Shown: positions 13,674-20,915 of the stretch, one piece after another
Layout of the letters: each line of letters begins with the position of its first letter
Position numbering within the stretch: the stretch's first letter is position 1
Assembly (NCBI GenBank): GCA_019113065.1
Contig: DXIC01000032.1
Coordinates: 1 to 37,999, forward strand
Direction of reading: 5' to 3'
Source: Candidatus Agathobaculum stercoravium
GTDB lineage: Bacteria > Bacillota > Clostridia > Oscillospirales > Butyricicoccaceae
DNA: 37,999 nucleotides
The notes under the pieces: generated by a model
Told to the model about the DNA's origin: nothing
What the model saw: the letters and a program-made list of their open reading frames with translations, nothing else
Databases searched by the model: none
Made by a program: the position numbers and the translations under genes

Positions 13674-14687
13674 GTGGGCAGGAATCGTAAGAAAGGGCTT
13701 GAATTTTGGATACGGAATATTGGACTGTTCCGCGATCCGAAATTCCGTGTGATGCGCCAGGAATTTGGCGTGCTTGGCCTCTATGTTTACGAGTGCTTAC
13801 TTGATATTGCATACGGGGACAAGGGGTATTACATCAATTATTCAGAATCGGGGCGCGATGATACGCTGTGGTTGCTATCCGAAATGACAGCCGGGCGTTA
13901 TGCTCCGACAGTGGAAACATTGGCGAACGTAGTAGACCGCTTGGTGGCGTGTGGGCTATTCAGCAGCGACCTTTACAAGCGAGGATTTATTACGTCGAAA
14001 AGAATGCAGACGGAGTACTTTACCGCCACATTGGGGCGTACCGCCGTCCAAATCAATTTTGACATTTGGCTTCTGACCGAAGAGGAAATGCGGGAAAAGA
14101 ATCCGAGTGGCAAAAGTTTTGTGCTGCAATCTTTTATTTCTTGGCGAGAAAATAACATATCTGGACAAGAAACTGGTATTTCCGGCCAAGAAAGTACACA
14201 GAGAAGAGAACAGAACAGAAGAGAACAGAACAGAAGAGAACAGAACAGTAGAGAAGAGTACAGTAGAGAACAGCAGAGCAGAGAACGCGCCGCGGCGCTG
14301 GCTGCTGATCTGGAGCGGCTGATTGGAACCGAGATTGATGATAATTTCCGGCTGGACATTGCCCGGTTGATGCAGGCCGGCATGCAGGAAGCGGTTATTA
14401 TGGAGGCTGCACGCCAGACCGGCAATAAGCATCCGCGCAAGCCTGCCGCCTACCTGCGGACCATCCTGCAGGGCTATGAGCGGGACGGCGTGCTGACAGC
14501 GGCCGATCTGGAGGCCACACAGGGCAAGGAGCCGCCGCGCCGACAGCCGCCGGACGATGGATACCTGCATCCGGGCAGTGCGGCGTACGATGAGGAGTGG
14601 GTGCGCCGGGTACGAGAGCACCAGAAAGAGCGTCGGGCGCGTCGGCTGGCGGCAGAGCAGTATGAACAGAAAGAAAGAGGGGATTGA
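13674..14687 (+). CDS. Phage replisome organiser (Lin1244/Lin1753-like N-terminal domain)
   Basis: The protein has about 337 residues and starts at GTG 13674, after GGAGGTGAT. The track's longer form begins inside the hairpin region and is ignored. The N-terminal domain (GLEFWIRNIGLFRDPKFRVMRQEFGVLGLYVYECLL) is a winged-helix type seen in Listeria and clostridial phage replication initiators (DUF4373/Lin1244 group). Then comes a low-complexity basic-acidic stretch (RREQN repeats, about 177-205) and a C-terminal helical domain likely to contact the host helicase loader or DnaD-like partner. The 15-bp DNA repeats in the middle may be the replication origin. Confidence 0.75.
   Translation: MGRNRKKGLEFWIRNIGLFRDPKFRVMRQEFGVLGLYVYECLLDIAYGDKGYYINYSESGRDDTLWLLSEMTAGRYAPTVETLANVVDRLVACGLFSSDLYKRGFITSKRMQTEYFTATLGRTAVQINFDIWLLTEEEMREKNPSGKSFVLQSFISWRENNISGQETGISGQESTQRREQNRREQNRREQNSREEYSREQQSRERAAALAADLERLIGTEIDDNFRLDIARLMQAGMQEAVIMEAARQTGNKHPRKPAAYLRTILQGYERDGVLTAADLEATQGKEPPRRQPPDDGYLHPGSAAYDEEWVRRVREHQKERRARRLAAEQYEQKERGD
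14202..14291 (+). repeat. 15-bp tandem repeats inside the replication gene (possible origin iterons)
   Basis: Three perfect copies of AGAAGAGAACAGAAC (14202-14216, 14217-14231, 14232-14246) are followed by about three degenerate copies to near 14291. They encode the RREQN-type repeat. Repeats inside a phage initiator gene often serve as the origin (lambda O, TP901-1-like phages); here that is inference. Confidence 0.7.
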
Positions 14688-14689
14688 CT

Positions 14690-14920
14690 TTGGCATTGAT
14701 CGAACTGTACGCTGCGCTTTACCAGGAGTATAAGCGCATCCTGACCGACCGGCAGTATGAAGTGCTGTGGCTGCACGAGATCGAGGGCTTGAGCGGCAAG
14801 GAGATCTCGGGAAGGCTGGACATCAGCCAAAGTGCGGTATCGCGGCATCTGACGCGCGGGAAGATAAGCATCCTGAAGGAAATAAAGCGGGAGCGGGCAA
14901 AGCAGGAGGACAACGCATGA
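14690..14920 (+). CDS. Small sigma-70 region 4-like helix-turn-helix protein
   Basis: The 76-residue product contains LTDRQYEVLWLHEIEGLSGKEISGRLDISQSAVSRHLTRGK, which has the layout of sigma factor region 4 or LuxR-type DNA-binding helices. TTG 14690 is preferred to the track's TTG 14684 because AGAGGGG is about seven bases before it. It has no region 2, so it is a regulator rather than a full sigma factor. It overlaps the next gene in ATGA. Confidence 0.65.
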   Translation: MALIELYAALYQEYKRILTDRQYEVLWLHEIEGLSGKEISGRLDISQSAVSRHLTRGKISILKEIKRERAKQEDNA

Positions 14921-15231
14921 AATGGATTTATATCTGCTCCCCGTTACGAGGGGACTATGAAGCAAACACGGCCGCGGCAATCCGGTACTGCGGGGAGGTA
15001 GCGCTGGAAGGTGACTTTCCAATCGCGCCGCACATTTACTGCCCGCAGTTTCTGGACGATACCAAGCCGGAGGAACGGGCGCGCGGCATGGCGATCGGCG
15101 CAGAACTGCTGGAACTGTGCAGTGAGGTGCGTGTTTACGGCGACCACATCAGCGAAGGCATGCAGGCCGAGATCCGGCAGGCGGAGGCGCTGGGCATCCC
15201 GGTACGGTATGTGCGGGGTGACCGCGCATGA
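14917..15231 (+). CDS. DUF4406-type (nucleoside deoxyribosyltransferase-like) protein
   Basis: The 104-residue product begins MKWIYICSPLRGDYEANTAAAIRYC, has PIAPHIYCPQFLDD in the middle and ends in a region with SEGMQAEIRQAEALGIPV. This is the pattern of the DUF4406 family, which folds like nucleoside 2-deoxyribosyltransferases and acts on or senses nucleotides. ATG 14917 and the ATGA overlaps at both ends support the start. It sits directly before the helicase-methyltransferase gene. Confidence 0.75.
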   Translation: MKWIYICSPLRGDYEANTAAAIRYCGEVALEGDFPIAPHIYCPQFLDDTKPEERARGMAIGAELLELCSEVRVYGDHISEGMQAEIRQAEALGIPVRYVRGDRA

Positions 15232-17720
15232 CCTACATGGATTTCCTGCGCAGCAAGATCGTGACCGCCCCGGGAACCGGCTTTACTGTTTCGGACAGTG
15301 ACATAAATCCGGCGCTCAAGCCGCACCAGCGCGATGCAGTGAAATGGGCAGTATCCGGCGGCCGGCGCGGCCTGTTTGAGCGGTTCGGTCTCGGCAAGAC
15401 CGTTCAGGAGCTGGAATACTGCCGCATTGTCACGGAGCATGAAGGCGGTAAGGCGCTGATCGTGCTGCCGCTGGGCGTCCGGCAGGAGTTCACGCACGAC
15501 GCGGTGCAGCTGCTGGACATGGAGCCGCCGCGCTATGTACGCACCATGCAGGAGGCGCAGAGCGCGACCGAAACCATCCTGCTGACCAACTATGAGCGTG
15601 TACGGGACGGCGACATCGACCCGGCCGGGTTTACCGCCTGCTGCCTGGATGAGGCGAGCGTGCTGCGCAGCTTTGGCAGCAAGACCTACCAGACGTTCCT
15701 GGACAAGTTCCGGGGCGTGCGCTTCAAGCTCGTGGCGACCGCAACGCCCAGCCCGAACCGGTACAAGGAGCTGATCCATTATGCCGGGTTCCTTGAGGTC
15801 ATGGATACCGGACAGGCGCTGACTCGGTTTTTCCAGCGGGACAGCTCCAAGGCGGGCAACCTGACACTGTACCCGCATAAGGAGGAGGAATTCTGGCTGT
15901 GGGTATCGACGTGGGGCTTGTTCCTGTCCAAACCGTCCGACCTCGGCTATGACGATACCGGCTATGCACTGCCGCCACTCGACGTGCGGACGCACATCCT
16001 GCAGGATCACTACGGCGACGAGATCGAGCGCGACGGACAGGTCAAACTGATGCGCGATGCAGCGGTCAGCCTGTCCGAGGCGGCCCGAGAGAAGCGGGAC
16101 AGCATTTCCGTCCGTGTAGCCAAGGCAAAGGAGATCGTGGACAGCGACCCAGATGCGCATTTTATCCTGTGGCATGACCTTGAGGCGGAGCGCCATGCGA
16201 TCAAGACGGCCATGCCGGAGACGGTAGACATCTACGGCAGCATGGACTACGACGAGCGCGAAAAGCGCGTGATCGCGTTCTCGGAGGGAAAGACGCGGCT
16301 GTTTGCGACAAAGAAGGAGCTGTCCGGTTCGGGCTGTAACTTCCAGCGGCATTGCCACCGGGCGATCTTTGTCGGCATCGACTATGAATTTAACGATTTT
16401 ATACAGGCCATCCACCGTATTTACCGCTTTTTGCAGACCGAGCAGGTGATTATCGACATCATCTGCACCGAGAGCGAGCAGGAGATCCTGCGCGTGCTCA
16501 TGGAGAAGTGGCAGCGGTATGACGAGTTGGAGCACAAGATGGGTGAGATCATCCGCAAATACGGCCTGCACCAGAACGCCGCAGCGGCGATGGCCAGAAG
16601 CATAGGAGTTGATCGGGTGGAAGTCAGGGGAGAGCGGTTTACTGCGGTCAATAATGACTGCGTGGAGGAGACGGCACGGATGAAGACGGACAGCATTGAC
16701 CTGATCCACACGTCCATCCCGTTTTCCAACCATTATGAATACACGCCCAGCTATAACGATTTCGGGCATAACGAGGACACCAGGCGCTTTTTCGAGCAGA
16801 TGGATTATCTGACGCCCAACCTGCTGCGCATCCTCAAGCCCGGCCGGGTGTTTGCGTGCCATGTCAAAGACCGCGTGCTGTTCGGCAACGCGACCGGTAT
16901 GGGCATGCCGACCATGGAGCCGTTCCACGCAATGTGTATCCGGCATTACATGAAGCATGGGTTTGCCTACTTCGGCATGATCACGGTCGTGACCGATGTG
17001 GTGCGCGAGAACAACCAGACCTACCGTCTCGGATGGAGCGAGCAGTGCAAGGACGGCACCAAGATGGGCGTTGGCTGCCCGGAGTATATCCTGCTGTTCC
17101 GCAAGCTGCCGACCGACCATAGTAAGGCTTATGCGGACGATCCGGTCACCAAGAGCAAGGAGGAATACACGCGGGCGCAGTGGCAGATCGACGCGCACGG
17201 CTACTGGCGCAGCTCGGGCGACCGCCTGCCGACCAAGGCGGAACTGCAAGCCGCGCCGGTGAAGAAGCTGCAGGCGCTGTACCGCAAATACAGCCGTGGC
17301 ACAGTGTATTCGTATGAGGAGCATGTAAAGCTGGCCAAGGAGCTGGACAAGGACGGCCGTCTGCCGGCCACCTTCATGGTAGTGGCGCCGGGATCGTGGA
17401 ACATGGACGTGTGGGACGATATCAACCGCATGCGCACGCTGAACACGACCCAGAGCCGCCGGCGGGAGCAGCTGCACGTCTGCCCGCTCCAGCTGGATAT
17501 TGTAGACCGGATCATCAACCGGTACAGCAATCCGGGCGATCTGGTGTTCGACCCGTTCGGCGGGCTGGGAACAGTACCGCTGGAGGCAATGAAGGCCGGG
17601 CGGCGTGGGTACATGTGCGAGCTGAACCCGGACTACTTCCGCGATGCAGTGGGCTACCTGAAGGCGGAAGAGGAAAAGCAGGAAGCGCCCACACTGTTTG
17701 ATCTGCTGGGGGAGGGATGA
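15228..17720 (+). CDS. SNF2-type helicase fused to a DNA methyltransferase
   Basis: The 830-residue protein has two parts. Residues about 20-440 form a SNF2/DEAD-like ATPase: Walker A GLGKT (about 54-58), Walker B LDEAS (about 138-142), motif III ATATPSPN and a motif VI-like QAIHRIYR. Residues about 460-820 form an amino-methyltransferase with motif order IV then I: HTSIPFSNHYEY (about 494) in place of the usual DPPY/SPPY, and DPFGGLGT (about 772) for AdoMet binding, plus GYMCELNPDY. The target base is probably adenine or cytosine (N-methylation), but the catalytic motif is unusual. ATPase and methylase in one chain suggest a translocating modification enzyme. It overlaps DUF4406 by four bases. 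Confidence 0.85.
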   Translation: MTYMDFLRSKIVTAPGTGFTVSDSDINPALKPHQRDAVKWAVSGGRRGLFERFGLGKTVQELEYCRIVTEHEGGKALIVLPLGVRQEFTHDAVQLLDMEPPRYVRTMQEAQSATETILLTNYERVRDGDIDPAGFTACCLDEASVLRSFGSKTYQTFLDKFRGVRFKLVATATPSPNRYKELIHYAGFLEVMDTGQALTRFFQRDSSKAGNLTLYPHKEEEFWLWVSTWGLFLSKPSDLGYDDTGYALPPLDVRTHILQDHYGDEIERDGQVKLMRDAAVSLSEAAREKRDSISVRVAKAKEIVDSDPDAHFILWHDLEAERHAIKTAMPETVDIYGSMDYDEREKRVIAFSEGKTRLFATKKELSGSGCNFQRHCHRAIFVGIDYEFNDFIQAIHRIYRFLQTEQVIIDIICTESEQEILRVLMEKWQRYDELEHKMGEIIRKYGLHQNAAAAMARSIGVDRVEVRGERFTAVNNDCVEETARMKTDSIDLIHTSIPFSNHYEYTPSYNDFGHNEDTRRFFEQMDYLTPNLLRILKPGRVFACHVKDRVLFGNATGMGMPTMEPFHAMCIRHYMKHGFAYFGMITVVTDVVRENNQTYRLGWSEQCKDGTKMGVGCPEYILLFRKLPTDHSKAYADDPVTKSKEEYTRAQWQIDAHGYWRSSGDRLPTKAELQAAPVKKLQALYRKYSRGTVYSYEEHVKLAKELDKDGRLPATFMVVAPGSWNMDVWDDINRMRTLNTTQSRRREQLHVCPLQLDIVDRIINRYSNPGDLVFDPFGGLGTVPLEAMKAGRRGYMCELNPDYFRDAVGYLKAEEEKQEAPTLFDLLGEG

Positions 17721-17723
17721 TGT

Positions 17724-18815
17724 GTGAAAAGCGTCATCGAGCGTATGCAGGAGGAAAACACGGCCGAAAACATTGAGTTGTTCCGGCAGTACATGCTGCT
17801 GCCCTATGAAGCGAAGAAAAACCATGCCGAGGTGCGCGCGAGGGAGTTTGTCAATGACTGCGCGCGGGAAGGGTTGAACTATCATGTATCCGTCGGCGGG
17901 CTGGACAGCATCACCCTGTTGCTGTTCCTGCGCAGCATCGGTATTGACGCGCCCGCGATCTCGGTTTCCGGGCTGGAAGATATCAGCATCCAGCGCGTGC
18001 ACAAGCAGCTCGGCGTGGAGCGGCTGCAACCTGCTAAGCGGGAGGACGGCAGGCCGTGGGGAAAGGCGCAAATCATTCAGGAATTCGGCTTCCCGGTTCT
18101 GTCCAAGGAGATCGCTTCCAAGATCGAGCTGCTCCAAAACCCGTCGGAGAAAAACGCGACAGTCCGGCACGCGATCATCACCGGCGAGACCGGAGAGTAC
18201 GGCGGCTTTCGCACCGGGACGCGGATGCAGCTTGCGCAGAAGTGGCTCGAGCTGTTCGGCGGCTATGAGAACGAGAATGAGGGGGTTAACTATAAAATCC
18301 CGCCGTTCAAAGTATCATCCAAGTGCTGCTATTACCTCAAGGAAAAACCAGCGGACGACTGGGCAAAGGCGCACAACAGCGTCCCGTTCCTCGGCCTGAT
18401 GGCGTCCGAGGGCGGCCGCCGGCAGAAGTCATTGATGATGCACGGCTGTAACTACTGGGGCAAGACGACGATCCGCTCCTGCCCGTTCGCGATCTTTGAC
18501 CGACAGGATCTTTTACGGCTCGCACTGGAGCTGGATGTGCCGGTACCGGAGATCTACGGCGAGATCGTACGCGACCCGGACGGGACACTGCGGACGACCA
18601 AGGCCCAGCGCACCGGCTGTTCGATGTGCGGGTTTGGCATCCATCTGGAAAAGCGGCCGCACCGCTTCGACCGTCTGCGAGAGAGCAACCCGAAGGAATG
18701 GGAGTACTGGATGCTGCACTGCTGCAAGGATGCGGACGGCACGGAATATGGCTGGGGCCGCGTGCTCGACTATATCGGCGTGGAGTGGCGGCAGGAGATG
18801 CTGGATGGGTTTTGA
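17724..18815 (+). CDS. Phage PAPS-reductase-like (PP-loop) protein
   Basis: The 363-residue protein starts at GTG 17724 after GGGAGGG. The PP-loop reads VGGLDSITLL where canonical members have SGGKDS, so a key Ser and Lys are changed. A Cys cluster occurs in TGCSMCGFGIHLEKRPHRFDRL and further Cys-rich segments lie at SSKCCYYLKEKP and GCNYWGKTTIRSCPFAIFD, fitting an Fe-S or zinc site. This matches phage PAPS-reductase family proteins, related in fold to DndC, the sulfur-transfer partner in DNA phosphorothioation. It directly follows the helicase-methyltransferase, so a DNA-modification link is possible but unproven. Confidence 0.75.
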   Translation: MKSVIERMQEENTAENIELFRQYMLLPYEAKKNHAEVRAREFVNDCAREGLNYHVSVGGLDSITLLLFLRSIGIDAPAISVSGLEDISIQRVHKQLGVERLQPAKREDGRPWGKAQIIQEFGFPVLSKEIASKIELLQNPSEKNATVRHAIITGETGEYGGFRTGTRMQLAQKWLELFGGYENENEGVNYKIPPFKVSSKCCYYLKEKPADDWAKAHNSVPFLGLMASEGGRRQKSLMMHGCNYWGKTTIRSCPFAIFDRQDLLRLALELDVPVPEIYGEIVRDPDGTLRTTKAQRTGCSMCGFGIHLEKRPHRFDRLRESNPKEWEYWMLHCCKDADGTEYGWGRVLDYIGVEWRQEMLDGF

Positions 18816-18828
18816 AGGAGGATAAACA

Positions 18829-19083
18829 ATGAGACCAATTGACGCAGAGATGCTGAAAGAAAAACTGTCCGAAGCGATCAAGGACGCGCCGTTATACATC
18901 CAGGTGACTGTGGATCAGTACATTGACGAAGCGCCCACCCTCACCCCGCCGAACGAGCCGCTGACGCTGGAGCAGTTGCGGGAGGCACCACACGGGAAAA
19001 TCAAAGATAGCACATTGCAAAGTATCTGCAATAGAGCGAATGAAATTGCCCGCCGCCCGCCGGAGGGAGAAACCGATGAATAA
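18829..19083 (+). CDS. Small phage protein, unknown function
   Basis: An 84-residue acidic protein starting at ATG 18829 with AAGGAGG seven bases upstream. It begins MRPIDAEMLKEKL, a beginning I associate with small early proteins of Firmicute phages, and has a proline-rich middle (APTLTPPNEPLTLEQL). No motif is visible. Its C-terminal codons (RRPPEGETDE) carry the ribosome binding site of the HNH gene, and the stop lies eight bases inside that gene. Confidence 0.6.
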   Translation: MRPIDAEMLKEKLSEAIKDAPLYIQVTVDQYIDEAPTLTPPNEPLTLEQLREAPHGKIKDSTLQSICNRANEIARRPPEGETDE

Positions 19084-19453
19084 GCGCCGGAAGTTAAGCA
19101 GATCGGAGCGCATAGCCGTGTTTGATAAAACGCGCGGGCATTGCGCGTATTGCGGGTGCGAATTGAAATTTGCAGATATGCAGATTGATCACGTCGTCCC
19201 GATCAATGGCTGGTCTGAGCAAGGCCGCGATACTCTGGACAATATGCTCCCGGCATGCCGAAGCTGCAACCATTACAAAAGCCGAAGCACATTGGAGGGT
19301 TTTCGCAAAAATGTGGAAAATATGCCATCGGTGCTTATGCGGAACAGCGTGACTTATCGAAATGCTGTGCGTTTCGGGTTAGTTACACCAACACCACATC
19401 CTGTACGATTTTATTTTGAGAATAACCCGCCGGAGGGAGATGATGCAAAATGA
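19076..19453 (+). CDS. HNH endonuclease
   Basis: A 125-residue protein with the classic HNH layout: CAYCG near the N-terminus, DHVVPINGWSEQGRDTLDNMLPACRSCNHYKS in the middle, so two zinc-binding Cys pairs and a His-Asn-His core are present. ATG 19076 follows GGAGGGAG; the track's earlier start (19040) is inside the previous gene. HNH proteins placed upstream of the terminase often help it cut cos DNA with 3' overhangs. This one lies about 1.4 kb upstream of terS, so that role is possible but it could also be a free-standing homing-type nuclease. Confidence 0.8.
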   Translation: MNKRRKLSRSERIAVFDKTRGHCAYCGCELKFADMQIDHVVPINGWSEQGRDTLDNMLPACRSCNHYKSRSTLEGFRKNVENMPSVLMRNSVTYRNAVRFGLVTPTPHPVRFYFENNPPEGDDAK

Positions 19454-20031
19454 GTGAACGCCCGATTTTGATGAACACTGACATGGTGCGTGCCATTTTA
19501 GAGGGGCGGAAAACGGTAACTCGGAGGGTAATAAAACCACAGCCGGAAGGTCAGCCCATTCCCATGACGGCAAATAGCTGTTACCCAGATTGCTTTGGAA
19601 TCGAGGAAACGCCGAAGGTGATTCGGCCTCCATACCAGCCATGCGACATTCTGTGGGTGCGAGAGACATGGACCCGGCTGCCGGAGACCCCGGGCGGGCA
19701 CTTCCGGCCCCGTGGTGTGTATTACTATAAGGCGGGAGAGGATCTACGGCCTGAAAAATACCGCGGGAATGGCTGGCACCCCTCAATCCACATGCCTCGC
19801 GAAGCCGCCCGCATTTTCCTGCGGGTGACGGATGTACGGGTCGAGCGGTTGCAGGATTGCGGGAATGTGCAAGCGAAAGATGAGGGCTGCACATGTAGCA
19901 GCCAGTTCGCCCGCCTCTGGGACAGCACTGTCAAGCCTGCCGACCGCGCCACCCTCGGCTGGGAGGCTAACCCTTGGGTGTGGGTGATTTCGTTCGAGTG
20001 GATCAGTAAGGAGGATATTTATGGGACTTAA
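19450..20031 (+). CDS. ASCH-like phage protein
   Basis: The 193-residue product begins MSERPILMNTDMVRAILEGRKTVTRRVIK, which is the well-known start of phage ASCH-domain proteins (a fold related to PUA RNA-binding domains), and has CDILWVRETWTR and the ADRATLGWEANPWVWVISFEW end that fit too. It is likely an RNA- or nucleotide-binding protein. ATG 19450 overlaps the HNH stop in ATGA. The C-terminal end overlaps the next gene by eleven bases. Confidence 0.7.
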   Translation: MSERPILMNTDMVRAILEGRKTVTRRVIKPQPEGQPIPMTANSCYPDCFGIEETPKVIRPPYQPCDILWVRETWTRLPETPGGHFRPRGVYYYKAGEDLRPEKYRGNGWHPSIHMPREAARIFLRVTDVRVERLQDCGNVQAKDEGCTCSSQFARLWDSTVKPADRATLGWEANPWVWVISFEWISKEDIYGT

Positions 20032-20299
20032 TCTGTGTGATCGGTGTGCTGCTGATTGCAGGCACGAAAGAAATCCGAACGAGATCGTTGTTAAGTGTGG
20101 TGCATATAAGCCGCCTATGACCAACGCCGACCGAATCCGGGGCATGAGTGATGAGGAGCTGGCAAACTTCATTCCAGATTGGAGCTATACAAAAGCCTGT
20201 AAATGCGATGAGCATGAATTTATCGGCTGTGACAATCAGTGTGAGAAGTGCGTTTTTGAATGGCTCAAACAGCCAGCGGAGGAGATCCTGCATGGCTGA
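20021..20299 (+). CDS. Small cysteine-rich phage protein
   Basis: The 92-residue product has AAGGAGG just upstream of ATG 20021. Cys residues lie in CDRCAADC and CKCDEH...CDNQCEKC, enough for one or two zinc sites, around a central MSDEELANFI helix. The MSDEELA block with flanking cysteines is common in small Firmicute phage proteins of unknown role. It ends ten bases after the following small ORF begins. Confidence 0.65.
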   Translation: MGLNLCDRCAADCRHERNPNEIVVKCGAYKPPMTNADRIRGMSDEELANFIPDWSYTKACKCDEHEFIGCDNQCEKCVFEWLKQPAEEILHG

Positions 20300-20462
20300 C
20301 TATTCGCCTGAGATCGAGCGGTATTTGAAATGGAGGTATGGGCGTGAGACAACGCGAAGACTGGTGGGAGTACACCAAGCGGATCATCCGGTCATATCCG
20401 GCGTTGGAGCGGAAACGGAAGGCAGAGGACACGCTCACCGAAAAAGAACAGCGCCGGTATGA
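20292..20462 (+). CDS. Possible tiny gene overlapping the ArpU-like gene (doubtful)
   Basis: ATG 20292 has a perfect GGAGGAG site seven bases upstream and the first codons read MADYSPEIERYLKWRYG. The frame stays open for 56 codons but overlaps the next gene by more than 110 bases in another frame, and that second half looks like a shadow. It may be a short leader peptide that couples translation. I rate it as uncertain. Confidence 0.3.
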   Translation: MADYSPEIERYLKWRYGRETTRRLVGVHQADHPVISGVGAETEGRGHAHRKRTAPV

Positions 20463-20661
20463 CGCTGTGCGTGCAGCGATTGGAGAGACGGAGCGTATGC
20501 CAACAGGAACGCAACGCCTTGCGTTGGTTGACCTGGTGTATTGGAAACGGTCGCATACATTGTTTGGGGCTGCAATGCGGATACCGATCAGCGAGCGCAC
20601 AGCGCAGAAATGGAATGCACAGTTTATCCGGATGACAGAAAAATATTTGGATTTGCCGTAA
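20344..20661 (+). CDS. ArpU/RinA-like late transcription regulator
   Basis: The 105-residue product begins MRQREDWWEYTKRIIRSYPALERK and has a C-terminal helix-turn-helix (SERTAQKWNAQFIRMTEKYLDLP) after a DLVYWKRSHTLFGAAMRIPIS stretch. This resembles ArpU/RinA-type sigma-like regulators that turn on late genes and sit just before the terminase. GTG 20344 is chosen because GGAGG lies seven bases upstream; ATG 20338 abuts the site. The structured RNA at 20696 follows it. Confidence 0.65.
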   Translation: MRQREDWWEYTKRIIRSYPALERKRKAEDTLTEKEQRRYDAVRAAIGETERMPTGTQRLALVDLVYWKRSHTLFGAAMRIPISERTAQKWNAQFIRMTEKYLDLP

Positions 20662-20695
20662 AGTGTGCGGGTTGGATACCTAAAAATAAAATATC

Positions 20696-20780
20696 ATCAG
20701 GGTGTAAGGTGCAATACGCGGCTGCCTCCCGCCGCGCGCGGGTGAAACATAGACCGCAAGCGCCTTACACCTGATTTTTT
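20696..20780 (+). ncRNA. Three-way-junction RNA with terminal U-tract before terS
   Basis: The closing helix pairs ATCAGG + TGTAAGGTGC (20696-20712) with GCGCCTTACA + CCTGAT (20760-20775), about 16 bp with a single bulged G. Inside are two hairpins, CGCGGC-TGCCTCCC-GCCGCG (20717-20736) and GCGGGT...ACCGC (20738-20757). Six T bases follow. It could be the end of the early transcript, an attenuator of the late genes, or a packaging signal. I do not recognise a named RNA family. Confidence 0.6.
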
Positions 20781-20782
20781 AT

Positions 20783-20821
20783 GGGAGCAGGGTATCGCCG
20801 GTTCAACTCCGGCAGCTCCTA
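20783..20821 (+). ncRNA. tRNA-like minihelix (acceptor stem plus T-arm)
   Basis: GGGAGC (20783-20788) pairs with GCTCCT (20815-20820), and between them is a complete T-arm: GCCGG-TTCAACT-CCGGC (20797-20813) with the canonical TTCRANY loop. A discriminator-like A follows. There are no D or anticodon arms, so it is not a working tRNA. It may be a tRNA mimic or a remnant. Confidence 0.55.
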
Positions 20822-20857
20822 AATCGTGCGGGTCAGAATTTATCTGGCGGCTCAAGT

Positions 20858-20881
20858 GCCGGGGCGTATAGTCGTCCCGGC
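20858..20881. other. Dyad hairpin upstream of terS (cos/pac candidate)
   Basis: GCCGGGGCG and CGTCCCGGC form a 9-bp stem (one G-U pair) with the loop TATAGT. It lies 35 bases before terS, where cos sites of many siphoviruses sit. The role is inferred from position only. Confidence 0.35.
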
Positions 20882-20915
20882 TGTGGGCTTATTTGAGAGA
20901 AAGGACGGTGATCTC

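Noticed and set aside
15135-18170. Minus-strand ORF of 1011 codons across the helicase-methylase and PAPS-like genes
   Set aside because: Low-complexity His/Arg/Leu-rich translation with no motif; the opposite strand codes clear domains with ribosome sites.
20783-20821. A complete tRNA gene
   Set aside because: Only acceptor-like and T-arm parts exist; no D or anticodon arms in the right places.
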